64,000 bases of DNA from Amycolatopsis sp. A133 (GTDB lineage Bacteria > Actinomycetota > Actinomycetes > Mycobacteriales > Pseudonocardiaceae). The translations under genes were made by a program, and so were the position numbers. The notes below the pieces were generated by a model, which made no database searches, was not told the DNA's origin, and saw only the letters and a list, made by a program, of their open reading frames with translations. The first letter of the stretch is position 1. Each line of letters begins with the position of its first letter. This document shows positions 47,741 through 57,438 of this stretch, in pieces. The stretch covers positions 1 through 64,000 of the forward strand of contig NZ_JAVHJU010000043.1 of NCBI RefSeq assembly GCF_031082405.1, in the 5' to 3' direction.

Positions 47741-50041
47741 ATGGCCAGAGCGGATTCCGGGTCGGCTTTGTGCGGCACTTGCGGCGGCATCATCGGCGTG
47801 CGGAGCGCCTCGTACTGTTCCAACGCCTGCCGGCAGCGCGCCTACCGGGACCGGCAGAAGACGAGCTGGACCGGCGAGTCGGCGATCGGCGGCATGTCGA
47901 CGCAGCTGAGCAGCTTCCTCGGCCGCGCCGAGGAACTGGTCGAGCTGAGAAGGCTGCTCCGCACGGCCCGCCTGCTGACCCTCACCGGCCCGCCCGGTGT
48001 CGGCAAGACGCGCCTGGCCGTCGAACTGGCCAAACAGGAGGAGCGCAGCCGCCGCTGCGACGTCACGCTGGTCGACCTCGCCGCCGCGGACGGCGACCTG
48101 TCGGCGATGGCCGTCCCTGACGACGACCGCGAACGCCTGCTGGTCGTGGACAATTGCGAGCACCTGCTCGACACGTGCATCCCGGTACTCGCCACCTTGT
48201 TGCTGCGCCACCCCAAACTGCGCATCCTCGCCACCAGCCGGGAGCTCCTGCGGGTGCCGGGCGAGGTGGTGCACGCGATGACCGGCTTGACGCTGCCGGC
48301 CACCGACCGGATCACCGACCACCTGCGCGCGGACGCGGTGCGGCTGTTCGTCGACCGCGCCCGCGCGGTGGTGCCCGGGCTCCGGCTCACCGAGGACAAC
48401 GCCCGCGTCATCGGCGCCATCTGCACCGAGCTCGCCGGCCTGCCGCTGGCCATCGAGCTGGCGGCCCGCTTGGCGCAGACGTTCCCGCTGACCGAGGTCC
48501 GGGACAACCTCGACGAGCACCTGTGCGCGCTGACCGGCGGCTGGCGCACCGCCCACCCCCGGCACCAGAGCTGGCACCAGGCCATGACCTGGAGCTACGA
48601 GCTGCTGACCCCGGCCCAGCGCAGCATGTTCCGCCGCATCTCGGTGCTGCCCGGCGGCGTGCTGGCCGAGGTGGCCGCCGCCGTGGCGACCGACGGTACG
48701 GAGACCACCTCCGTGGTGCTGGACCAGCTGATGGCCTTGGAGGCGAAGTCGCTCATCACGGCGCACCGCTCGGGACGGCTGCGGATGCCGGCGCCGATCC
48801 GGCACTACGCCCACGAGCGGCTGACCGAGGCGAGTGAGCAGAAACAGACCTACGACCGGCTCGCGGACTGGCTGACGGGGCTCGCCGAGCCGCTGGGCCG
48901 CGCCTGCGCCACGCCGCCGGCCGTGCTGCACCGGCTCGCCGCCGAGCGCCCGACCATCGAACACGTCCTGACCCGGCTGCACGACGACGACCGTCAGCTG
49001 CTGCTGGCCGGCACCGTGTTCCTCGTGGACCTGCTGGAGCGCCGGCCGAGCCACCGCACCCGGGCGATGCTGCGGTCCGCGTTGGACAACACCCGCGTCG
49101 ACTCGCCGTACCGGGAAATCGCTTTGCGGGGCGCCACCGTGCTGGCCGCGTGGTTCTGCGACCTGACGGAGATGCGCCGCCTCGCCGCGCAGTGGACGGC
49201 GTCGGACCTGCTCGGCCGCCTGCTGCTCGGCTTGGCCTCGACCCGGCGGGTGGTGCTGTCCCCCACGACCGGTGCCGTCGACGCGGACGCGGTGACCACG
49301 GCAGGCTGGCTCGACGGCGTTCCGTGGCACGAGCGGTCCTGGGAGGAACTGGCGCTGGCGGCCGAGCTGGCCGACCGGCTGCTGCCCGTGCTTCGCGCCG
49401 GCGGCCCGTCCGCCCGGCTGCGCGGGACGATCCGCGCCGCCGCCGTCATCGCGCTGTCCGGTGGCGAGCACGAACTCGCCGACCGGCACTGCACGGACAT
49501 GTTGCGGTCCGACGGGGATCTCCCCGACGACGACTTCGCCCACGCGGTGACGTGTCTGGGGCTCAGCGCCGCCGGCATCGGCAGGCTGGGCCGGGCCATC
49601 CAGCTGCTGTCCTACGCGGAGGCGGCCGGCTCGCCGTTGCTGGATCGGCCGTGGTGGCGGGACAGGGTCGAGGCGGTGCGGATGGCTGCGGTCGGCGTGC
49701 TGCCGCGGGAGACGCTCGTCAGCGCCGCGGCGGCGGGGCGTGCGCTCGACCGCGCCCAGGCGCTGGCCTTCGCGCTGGAACACCGGCAGCAGGGCCCCAC
49801 CGAGACGGCCCGCGACGACGTCCTGAGCCAGCGCGAACGGGACGTGGTCGCGCTGCTGGCGGAGGGGTTCACCAACCGTCAGATCGCCGCCCGCATGCAC
49901 CTGTCGGTCCGTACGGTCGAAACGCACGTGCGCAACATCCGCACCGAACTCGGGTTGCGGTCCCGCGCGCACGTGGCGGCCTGGTCGGCCCGGCACGGCT
50001 CCGGTGACGCCACGACACGCGTGATGCGGCTGGCGCACTGA
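47741..50041 (+). CDS. Large LuxR-family regulator: zinc ribbon + NB-ARC ATPase + LuxR HTH
   Basis: 766 aa. Residues about 10-40 have CGTC...CSNACRQRAYR, a four-Cys zinc ribbon. The ATPase has Walker A TGPPGVGKTRLA (near 85) and Walker B LLVVDNCEHLLD, with ATSRELLRVPGE as sensor. A TPR/helical region follows, then the C-terminal LuxR HTH LSQREREVVALL-type: LSQRERDVVALLAEGFTNRQIAARMHLSVRTVETH. It probably activates the convergent NRPS cluster. ATG 47741 follows GGGAGG; the ribbon supports this early start. The gap to the NRPS stop (50042-50142) holds no gene. Confidence 0.9.
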   Translation: MARADSGSALCGTCGGIIGVRSASYCSNACRQRAYRDRQKTSWTGESAIGGMSTQLSSFLGRAEELVELRRLLRTARLLTLTGPPGVGKTRLAVELAKQEERSRRCDVTLVDLAAADGDLSAMAVPDDDRERLLVVDNCEHLLDTCIPVLATLLLRHPKLRILATSRELLRVPGEVVHAMTGLTLPATDRITDHLRADAVRLFVDRARAVVPGLRLTEDNARVIGAICTELAGLPLAIELAARLAQTFPLTEVRDNLDEHLCALTGGWRTAHPRHQSWHQAMTWSYELLTPAQRSMFRRISVLPGGVLAEVAAAVATDGTETTSVVLDQLMALEAKSLITAHRSGRLRMPAPIRHYAHERLTEASEQKQTYDRLADWLTGLAEPLGRACATPPAVLHRLAAERPTIEHVLTRLHDDDRQLLLAGTVFLVDLLERRPSHRTRAMLRSALDNTRVDSPYREIALRGATVLAAWFCDLTEMRRLAAQWTASDLLGRLLLGLASTRRVVLSPTTGAVDADAVTTAGWLDGVPWHERSWEELALAAELADRLLPVLRAGGPSARLRGTIRAAAVIALSGGEHELADRHCTDMLRSDGDLPDDDFAHAVTCLGLSAAGIGRLGRAIQLLSYAEAAGSPLLDRPWWRDRVEAVRMAAVGVLPRETLVSAAAAGRALDRAQALAFALEHRQQGPTETARDDVLSQRERDVVALLAEGFTNRQIAARMHLSVRTVETHVRNIRTELGLRSRAHVAAWSARHGSGDATTRVMRLAH

Positions 50042-50142
50042 GGTTCCCCGGTAGCGGCCTTGTGTTCGCGGATCCCGGTCCGCCGGCCCGGGCCTGCGGC
50101 GGCCGGCTCGACGCGGTGGTGCGCAGCTCCGCGGTCTCCGCA

Positions 50143-53100
50143 TCAACGACGGGGGGTGAGCGCCGGTCGGCGCGTGGCCGGCACGGCCAGGTGGCCGGCC
50201 AGCCCGGCGACCGTCGGGGCGTCGAAGAACGCACGCAGGGAGCATTCCGCGCCCAGTTCCGCGCGGATCCGCCCGAGCAGGCGGGTGGCGAGCAGCGACT
50301 GCCCGCCCAGTGCGAAGAAGTTGTCGTCGACGCCGACCCCGTCCAGGCCCAGCACCTCCGCGAAGAGGACACACAGCCGCTCCTCGCGCTCGGTGCGCGC
50401 TCGGCGTGAGGCGCCACCCCGCGGCACCGCGGGTGCGGGCAGCGCCGCCTTGTCGAGCTTGCCGTTGCGGGTGAGCGGCAAGGCGTCCAGGGCCACCACC
50501 GCCGAGGGCACCATGTAGGCGGGCAGCCGCTCCCCCAGCGCCCTCAGCACCGCCTGCGGTGCGACGTCCCCGGGGACGACGTAGCCGACGAGGCGCGGCA
50601 CCCCGTCGTCCGTCCGCAGGTCCGCGGCCGCCTGGGCGACCCCCGGCTGGTCGAGCAGCGCCGCCACGACCTCGGCCGGTTCGACCCGGTAGCCGCTGAT
50701 CTTGACCTGGTCGTCGACGCGGCCGACGAACTCCAGGATGCCGCCGGGCCGGAACCGCCCGACGTCGCCGGTGCGGTACATGCGGGCGCCGGGCGGCCCG
50801 GCCACGTCGGCCACGAACCGTTCCGCGGTCAGGTCCGGCCGGCCGAGGTAACCGCGGGCGAGTCCCGGGCCGCCGAGGTAGATCTCCCCGGGCACGCCGG
50901 CCGGCACCGGCCGCAGCCCCCGGTCCAGCACGTACAGCCGGGTGTTGTCCATCGGCGCGCCGACGGGCACGTTGGCCGGTACCGGCTCCCCGGCGGGCAG
51001 CGGGAACCAGGTCGAGATGACCGTGGCTTCGGTCGCGCCGTACGCGTTGGCCACCCTCATCCCCGGCGCCTCGTCGCGCAGCTTGCGCACCGCCGCGGGG
51101 CTGAGCACGTCGCCGCCCGACCACGCCAGCCCGAGCCGCGCCATCGGCTCGGTGGCTTCCTCCGCCAGGACGTTGAACAGGGCCGCCGCGAAGACCGCCG
51201 ACGTCACCTGCCCGGCGACGGCCGTCATCGCGGCGCGGTCGAGCGGGCCGGGCGGCAGCACCACGCGGCCGCCCGACAGCAGCGGAAGCCACAGCTCGTA
51301 GGTGGACGGGTCGAACGCGTGCGGCGAGTGGTGCAGCACCGCCCGCCGGTCCTCGGGCCGCCACCGCCGGTCCGCCGTGAAGGCGACGATGCTGCGGTGG
51401 CTGACGCCGACGCCCTTGGGCACACCGGTGGACCCGGAGGTGTACATGACGTAGGCGAGCTGATCGGGGTGCACCTTCCGCCCGGGGCGGGACGCGGGCC
51501 GGTCGATGGGGTCGTCGGCGTACACGACGGGTACGCCGGCGGCACCGAGCAGCGGGTGCGCGGCCGAGGCGCGGTCCGTGAGCACGACCGGTGCCCCGGT
51601 GCTCTCCACGACCCAGCGCATGCGCGCGAGCGGGAACCCGTCCGGCAGCGGAACGTAGTAGGCGCCGGCCTTGAGCACGGCGAGGATCCCCACCACCACG
51701 TCGGCCGACTTCCGCTGGAGCACGACGACCGGCTGCTCGGGCCGGGCCCCCGCCGCGATCAGCACGTGCGCGAGCCGGTTGGCCCGCTCGTCCAGCTCGG
51801 CGTAGGTCAGCACGCCCCGCGGGCCGGTCACGGCCGGTGCGTGCGGAGCGTGGTCCACCTGCTGCTCGAACAGCTCGACCAGCGACGCCGCCGGGAACTC
51901 GGCGGCGGTGTTGTTGCGGTCGGCCAGCACCCGCTTGCGTTCGGCGGCACCGAGCACGTCCACGGTGTGCAGCGCCGTCTCCGGGTGCCCGCCCAGCGCC
52001 GCCACGACGTTCGCCGTGGTGGTGTGCAGCGCGTCGAGCACCACCTCCACCGGGATTGCGGGCACCGCCTGCACCACGAACGTGAACCCGGTGCCGTCGT
52101 CGTCGATGGAGACCACCAGGGGGTAGTTCGTGCGCTCCCGTTCGCCGAGGTCCGCCACGCCGGCCAGGTCGGTGCCGCCGGCCGCGGTGTCGTGCCGGTG
52201 GTTGAGCACGGTCGTGAACAGCGGCACGGGGAACGGCACGCCGGAGGCCCGCTGCGCGTCCGCCAGCGACGCGTGTTCGTGGACCAGGAGCTCGGCGAGC
52301 TGGGCGTGCATGGTCCCGACCGCTTCCCGGACGCCGGCCCGGTACGTCCGCGCCCGCACGGGCAGCGTGTTGATGAACAGCCCCGGCACCCGCTCGGCGT
52401 CGGCGCCGCCCCGCATCCGGCCGAACAGCAGCGTGCCGAACACGACGTCGTCGCGGCCGGTCAGCCCGGCGAGCACCCGCGCCCAGACGACGTGGAGCAC
52501 CGTGGCGGGACTGGTGCCGGCCAGGCGCGCGGCGGTGCGCAGCCGCGCCGCGAGCTCCGGATCCAGCGGGCTGTGCCGCTCGGCGACGTCACCACCGTCG
52601 TGGTGCACCTCCAGCACGCCGAACGGGGCGGTCGGCTCGGTGACGTCGCCGAGCAGCCGGGCGAACCGGGCCCGGTGCTGCTCGGCCGGCACCCCGAGCA
52701 GCGCCTGGGCGACGTAGTTCCGGTACGGCTCGGGCGGCGGGAGCTGCCCGCCCCGGCCGGCCAGCAGCTCCGCCAGCTCGTCAAGCAGGACCTCGCCCGT
52801 CGTGTGGTCCTGCGTGACGTGGTGCATGCGCCAGACGAGCAGCCAGTGGCCGGTGCCGGGCTCGGGGGCGACGTACACGTCCATCAGGGGCGCTCGGCGC
52901 AGGTCCAGCACGGTGTCGCAGGCGGCCAGCAGCTCGCGGACGCCGTCGTCGCCCGCGGCGGCGACGGTCACCTCGGTGACCGGCAGCCCGGCGGTGCGGT
53001 GCACGACCTGGACCGGGTGCGGCAGACCTTCCCAGGCCAATGAGGTGCGCAGGACCTCGTGCCGCGCCAGCAGGGTGCGGCAGGCGGCCAGGAACTCCTC

Positions 53101-55152
53101 GAGCCGCTCCCGCGAGGCGATGCGGAACGGGTGGCGCAGCAGGTAGGGGTCCCGGTCGCGGTCCTCGTGCAGCCGGTGGTGGAAGAACAGCCCGTCCTGC
53201 AGCGGCCCGAGCCGGTAGACGTCGGCGATCGCCGCGGCCCCGCCGGGCACCGCCGCCGTCACGAGCGCCAGCTGCTCCTCGGTGAGCTGCGCGAGGGGCA
53301 CCATCGCGGGCGTGAGCGCGGTGGCGCCCGGGGGGATGACCGTGGGCGGGACCACGACCGGGCCGGTGACCGCCACCGTCGCCAGCTGGGCCGGGGTCGG
53401 CGTGGCGAACAGGGTGCGCACGTCCACGGGCACGCCCCGCGCGCGCAGCAGGTCGGCCAGGCGCACCAGCAGCAGCGAGTGCCCGCCCAGCGCGAAGAAG
53501 CTGTCGTCCGCGCCGACCCGGGGCAGCCCGAGCACCTCCGCGAACGCCGCGCAGAACAGCTCCTCACGCGGGTTCGCGGGGGCGCGCCCGCCGGCTGCGG
53601 CGTAGGCGGGGCGGGGCAGCGCCGCCCGGTCGACCTTGCCGTTGACCGTCGCGGGGATCGCGTCGAGGACGACCACGGCCGCGGGGACCATGTACTCGGG
53701 CAGCTCGGCGGCGGCGTGCGCGCGCAGCGTGGCGGCCAGGCCGGGCGGGGCGCTCGCCGGAGTGACCACATAGGCCACGAGGCGGCGGTCGCCGGGCTCG
53801 TCCTCGCGCACGACGACGACCGCCTGCGCGACCGATCCGTGCGCGGCCAGTACCGCCTCGATCTCGCCCGGTTCGATCCGCTGGCCGCGGAGCTTGACCT
53901 GGTCGTCGGCGCGGCCGGCGAACTCCAGCCGCCCGGCCGCGTTCCACTTCACCAGGTCGCCGGTGCGGTACATGCGTTCGCCGGGCGGGCCGTCCACAGC
54001 GGGCACGAACCGCTCGGCGGTGAGGCCCGGCCGGCCGAGGTAGCCGCGGGCCAGCTGGACACCGGCGATGTAGAGCTCGCCGGGCACGCCGGCCGGGACG
54101 GGGCGCAGCCGGTCGTCGAGCACGTGCAGCCGGGTGTGCCAGACCGGCCCGCCGATCGGCACCATCGCGCCGGGCGCGTCCGCCGCGTCGCGGAACAGGT
54201 GCTCGGTGGCGGTGTTGGTGGTCTCGGTGGGGCCGTACTGGTTGGACACGGGCGCGCCGAGCACGGCACGCACCTGCGCCGCCTGGGTCGTGGTGAGCGC
54301 CTCGCCGCCGCTGAACAGGACGCGCAGGCTGTCGCAGCGCGCCGCCGCGGCCTCGCGCAGCAGGGGACCCAGCATCGACGGCACCATTTCGACGACCGTC
54401 ACCCGGTGCTCCGAGATCAGCTCGGCGAGGTACGCGGGGTCGCGGTGCCCGCCCGGCTCGGCCACGACCATGGTGGCGCCGTGCAGCAGCGGCCAGATCA
54501 GCTCGACGAGCGAGGCGTCGTAGCTGAACGGGGTCTTCAGCAGCGTCCGGTCGGCCGGGCCGATCCGGTGCGCGTCCTGCATCCACGCGAGGTGGTTGAC
54601 GATCGCGCGGTGCGGCACCGGCACGCCCTTGGGCGCGCCGGTCGAGCCGGAGGTGAAGATGATGTACGCCGTGTGCTCCGGGTGCAGCGCCACACCTTCG
54701 ACCGGCCGGGCGTCGTACCGCCGCAGCGCGGCGATCGTCGCCGGATCGTCGAGGATCAGGCGGCTCGACCCGGCGGGCAGCCGGTCGGCGAGATCCGAGG
54801 TGGTCAGCACGAGCGGGGCCCGGGTGGCGGCGAGGATCCGGTCCAGCCGGGCGGCCGGCAACCCGGGGTCCAGCGGCACGTACACCCCGCCCGCGTTCAG
54901 CACGCCCTGCACCACGGCCGGCAGCTCCAGCGACCGGTTCAGCAGCAGCCCCACCGGGACCTCCGGGCCGACACCGAGGCCGGCGAGGTGCCGGGCGAGG
55001 CGGTTCGCACGCTCCGCCAGACCCGCGTAGGTCAAGCGCCGCTCCCCCTGCACCACGGCGGTCGACTCCGGGTACAGCCGCGCCGCGCGGGCGAAGAGCT
55101 GCGGCAGGGTCTCCCGCGAGACGGGCGGCGCGGCGGCGAGCGTGTCGGTCAT
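50143..55152 (-). CDS. Nonribosomal peptide synthetase, A-T-C-A-T
   Basis: 1669 aa. Domains by position: A1 about 20-515 (FTSGSTGAPKG, YGPTETT, NGKVDR), T1 about 525-595 (FFALGGHSLL, phosphopantetheine Ser), C about 620-1060 with HHVTQDH at the active-site motif (normal HHxxxDG), A2 about 1085-1570 (YTSGSTGVPKG, YGATEAT, NGKLDK), T2 about 1585-1650 (FFALGGQSLL). No N-terminal C and no TE, so it looks like a loading-plus-extension protein that must hand its chain to another NRPS. Hand-derived specificity codes: A1 D-A-V-E-F-G-Q-N-T, A2 D-P-Y-V-W-G-A-V-I; neither is recognised with confidence. ATG 55152 overlaps the MFS stop (ATGA). Confidence 0.93.
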   Translation of the reverse strand: MTDTLAAAPPVSRETLPQLFARAARLYPESTAVVQGERRLTYAGLAERANRLARHLAGLGVGPEVPVGLLLNRSLELPAVVQGVLNAGGVYVPLDPGLPAARLDRILAATRAPLVLTTSDLADRLPAGSSRLILDDPATIAALRRYDARPVEGVALHPEHTAYIIFTSGSTGAPKGVPVPHRAIVNHLAWMQDAHRIGPADRTLLKTPFSYDASLVELIWPLLHGATMVVAEPGGHRDPAYLAELISEHRVTVVEMVPSMLGPLLREAAAARCDSLRVLFSGGEALTTTQAAQVRAVLGAPVSNQYGPTETTNTATEHLFRDAADAPGAMVPIGGPVWHTRLHVLDDRLRPVPAGVPGELYIAGVQLARGYLGRPGLTAERFVPAVDGPPGERMYRTGDLVKWNAAGRLEFAGRADDQVKLRGQRIEPGEIEAVLAAHGSVAQAVVVVREDEPGDRRLVAYVVTPASAPPGLAATLRAHAAAELPEYMVPAAVVVLDAIPATVNGKVDRAALPRPAYAAAGGRAPANPREELFCAAFAEVLGLPRVGADDSFFALGGHSLLLVRLADLLRARGVPVDVRTLFATPTPAQLATVAVTGPVVVPPTVIPPGATALTPAMVPLAQLTEEQLALVTAAVPGGAAAIADVYRLGPLQDGLFFHHRLHEDRDRDPYLLRHPFRIASRERLEEFLAACRTLLARHEVLRTSLAWEGLPHPVQVVHRTAGLPVTEVTVAAAGDDGVRELLAACDTVLDLRRAPLMDVYVAPEPGTGHWLLVWRMHHVTQDHTTGEVLLDELAELLAGRGGQLPPPEPYRNYVAQALLGVPAEQHRARFARLLGDVTEPTAPFGVLEVHHDGGDVAERHSPLDPELAARLRTAARLAGTSPATVLHVVWARVLAGLTGRDDVVFGTLLFGRMRGGADAERVPGLFINTLPVRARTYRAGVREAVGTMHAQLAELLVHEHASLADAQRASGVPFPVPLFTTVLNHRHDTAAGGTDLAGVADLGERERTNYPLVVSIDDDGTGFTFVVQAVPAIPVEVVLDALHTTTANVVAALGGHPETALHTVDVLGAAERKRVLADRNNTAAEFPAASLVELFEQQVDHAPHAPAVTGPRGVLTYAELDERANRLAHVLIAAGARPEQPVVVLQRKSADVVVGILAVLKAGAYYVPLPDGFPLARMRWVVESTGAPVVLTDRASAAHPLLGAAGVPVVYADDPIDRPASRPGRKVHPDQLAYVMYTSGSTGVPKGVGVSHRSIVAFTADRRWRPEDRRAVLHHSPHAFDPSTYELWLPLLSGGRVVLPPGPLDRAAMTAVAGQVTSAVFAAALFNVLAEEATEPMARLGLAWSGGDVLSPAAVRKLRDEAPGMRVANAYGATEATVISTWFPLPAGEPVPANVPVGAPMDNTRLYVLDRGLRPVPAGVPGEIYLGGPGLARGYLGRPDLTAERFVADVAGPPGARMYRTGDVGRFRPGGILEFVGRVDDQVKISGYRVEPAEVVAALLDQPGVAQAAADLRTDDGVPRLVGYVVPGDVAPQAVLRALGERLPAYMVPSAVVALDALPLTRNGKLDKAALPAPAVPRGGASRRARTEREERLCVLFAEVLGLDGVGVDDNFFALGGQSLLATRLLGRIRAELGAECSLRAFFDAPTVAGLAGHLAVPATRRPALTPRR

Positions 55153-56354
55153 GACGGTCGGCCTCTTTCCTCGGAAGTCGGTACGGGTGCCGGCCGGCGG
55201 CGGGACAGGGCCACGGCGGTGACGAGCGCGCCGAGCACCATCAGCGCGATGACCTGCCGGAAGCTGAGCAGGGCGACCAGGCCCGAACCGGCGCCGAGCG
55301 CGGCCGCCTGCGGGACGGTCAGGCAGAGGTTCACCGCCGCCTGGGTGCGGCCCATGACGTGGTCGGGCGTCGCCGCCTGCGCGACCGTGGCCAGTCCGAT
55401 CACCGCCAGCGGCCCCGCGGCGCCGGCGAGCACCAGCCCGGCGACCACCACGGGGAGGACCGCCACCGCCTGCAGGGCGGTGCCGAGCGCGAACACCAGC
55501 GCCCCGGCCACCACCAGCCGCTGCGGCCGGAACCGGGCGATCGCCACGCTGCCGCCCACCGCACCGGCCAGGCCGCCGAGCGCCAGCACGCTCTCCAGCA
55601 CGCCGAGCAGGGTCGGCGGGCGGTGCAGGCCGTGCTCGATCAGTGCCAGCAGCATCGGCGAGGTCAGGCCGATCACCGCCGTCATGGTGACCATCGCGAC
55701 CAGCAACGGCCGGATTTCGGCGGAGCCGCGCACGTGGTGGAGGCCGGCGGTGAGCTCCGCGGCCCACCCGGTGCGTTCCCGGCGCGCGGGGCGCTCGCGA
55801 TCCGGCAGCGTGGCGAAGGCCAGAGCCGCGGTCAGCAGGCAGGCCATGGCCACCACGGCGACGCCGTGACCGCCGATCCACCCGTACACGGTGGCTCCCG
55901 CGACCGGGGACAGCAACGTCGTCCCGGACCGGACGCTCTGGCTGAGCCCGGCGGCGGCGCCGAACTCCGCCTCCTCCACCAGCATCGAGCGCAGCAGCGC
56001 GCTCTGCGCCGGGCTCAGCACCGCGGAGGCGGCACCGTAAGCGGCGGCCACGGCGTAGAGGACACCCACGTCGCCCGGGCCGTCGACGAGCAGCAGCGCC
56101 GCCGACGCGAGCGCGACGGCCAGGTTCGTGCCGACCAGCAGCGGCCGGCGCCGCACCCGGTCGGCGAGCACCCCGCCGAGCGGCAGCAGCACCGTCGGTG
56201 CCATGTACGTGAACATGACCAGCGCCGCCACCGAGCTGCTGCCGGTCAGCACCTTCGCCCAGACGCCGAGCGCGATGAGGGCGACGCCGTCGCCGAACAG
56301 GGACAGGGTCTGTCCGGCCAGGAACAGCCGGATGCCGGGCCGGGTCAGCAGCAC
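55149..56354 (-). CDS. MFS exporter of the NRPS cluster
   Basis: 401 aa with about 12 hydrophobic segments. Typical MFS pieces: LFLAGQTLSLFGDGVALIALG (TM1), the motif A-like loop GGVLADRVRRRPLLVGTN, and LSPAQSALLRSMLVEEAEFGAAAGL in the MFS_3/EntS-like subgroup that exports small molecules. GTG 56354 with GGGGGGCC upstream. It lies between the oxygenase and NRPS and overlaps the NRPS start by 4 bp. Probably exports the peptide or gives self-protection. Confidence 0.88.
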   Translation of the reverse strand: MLLTRPGIRLFLAGQTLSLFGDGVALIALGVWAKVLTGSSSVAALVMFTYMAPTVLLPLGGVLADRVRRRPLLVGTNLAVALASAALLLVDGPGDVGVLYAVAAAYGAASAVLSPAQSALLRSMLVEEAEFGAAAGLSQSVRSGTTLLSPVAGATVYGWIGGHGVAVVAMACLLTAALAFATLPDRERPARRERTGWAAELTAGLHHVRGSAEIRPLLVAMVTMTAVIGLTSPMLLALIEHGLHRPPTLLGVLESVLALGGLAGAVGGSVAIARFRPQRLVVAGALVFALGTALQAVAVLPVVVAGLVLAGAAGPLAVIGLATVAQAATPDHVMGRTQAAVNLCLTVPQAAALGAGSGLVALLSFRQVIALMVLGALVTAVALSRRRPAPVPTSEERGRPS

Positions 56355-56430
56355 CCCGGCCCCCCGGCGGCTTCGATGACGGTCACGACGATCTCCAACC
56401 TGGGTTTCGGGGCCGGCGGACGGGGCGGGA

Positions 56431-57411
56431 TCAGCGGTCCAGCACGTGGCCGTCGCCGGGGCGGTGGTCGCGGGAGCGGCGCAGGTCGCTGAGCACGAAC
56501 GTGCGCTGCAGCCAGCGGTCCGCGCCGTCGTAGCGGGGGCGGAAGGCCGAGCGCCCGTGCAGGGCGATGTGGTTGTCGACGACGGCGAGGTCGCCGGGCT
56601 CGAGGTGCAGCGTGCGCGGCACGGCGCCGAGGGCGCGGCTCAGCTCGGCCAAGGCCGCCTGGCCGGCCGGGGTGACGGCGGTGGTGGCCGCGAAGTCGAC
56701 CCGCACGTCCGGGTCCTCTGCGTCGCCGGTGAACACGGCGTGGCCGGGGGTGCCCGCACTGTCGAAACCGAACGAGGGCGGGGCGGCCGTCCGGAAGACC
56801 GGGCGGGCGAGCAGCGCGCGGGTCGGCCCGGGCAGCAGGGCCAGTGCCTCGCGGACCGAGCTGGTGTGCAGGCCCGCGACGCGGTCGTGGTCGGCGCGCA
56901 GGCAGAGCAGCAGCACGTAGTCGGGCCGGTGGGGGTGGAACGCGTTTTCGTTGTGCAGCATCAGCTCGGTCGAGCCGGCGTTGCCCTGGAACGCCTCCTG
57001 GCCGGGCACCGGTACGACGTCCTGGACGAGCGCGCCGCCCTTCTCCCGGCGGTAGGCCGCCGGGTCGCCGAGGCCGCAGGCCGTCAGCAGCAGCACGGCC
57101 GCGGCGCGGGTGGTGGTGCGCTGGACCGAGCCGCCGACCGCCGGGGTGGGCGGCAGCCCGGCGTCGAGGGGCAGCCCGTGCACGGCGAGCACCCCGGAGG
57201 CGCCGGAGTCCCGGCGGAACGCCCGGATCCGGCGCCGGACGCCGGCGGGCAGCTCCTCCCAGGCGGCGCGGGCCGCGGCGACCAGCGCGTCGCCGACGTG
57301 CGGCTGGGCCGCCACGAGCCGGTCGGCGACCGCCGCGACCACGGCGGCGTCGTCGGGGCTCACCGTGAGGACGTTGCGGCCGGGCGCGAGCCCGACGGTC
57401 GCTTCGGTCAT
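56431..57411 (-). CDS. AsnO/VioC-type Fe(II)/2-oxoglutarate oxygenase
   Basis: 326 aa. Clavaminate-synthase-like fold. The iron ligands are HNE at residues 153-155 (HxE rather than HxD) and a distal His at about 285 in HIALHGRSAF, with an Arg about 12-15 residues later for 2-oxoglutarate. HxE is typical of the asparagine/arginine beta-hydroxylases AsnO and VioC. A substrate of free Asn (or Arg, Lys) is expected. The neighbouring NRPS has an Asn-like A domain, so 3-hydroxylation of Asn is the most economical role. ATG 57411 has AAGGAG upstream. It starts 27 bp after the NRPS stop. Confidence 0.85.
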   Translation of the reverse strand: MTEATVGLAPGRNVLTVSPDDAAVVAAVADRLVAAQPHVGDALVAAARAAWEELPAGVRRRIRAFRRDSGASGVLAVHGLPLDAGLPPTPAVGGSVQRTTTRAAAVLLLTACGLGDPAAYRREKGGALVQDVVPVPGQEAFQGNAGSTELMLHNENAFHPHRPDYVLLLCLRADHDRVAGLHTSSVREALALLPGPTRALLARPVFRTAAPPSFGFDSAGTPGHAVFTGDAEDPDVRVDFAATTAVTPAGQAALAELSRALGAVPRTLHLEPGDLAVVDNHIALHGRSAFRPRYDGADRWLQRTFVLSDLRRSRDHRPGDGHVLDR

Positions 57412-57438
57412 GCGAAAACTCCTTGTCCGGGGGAAGGG

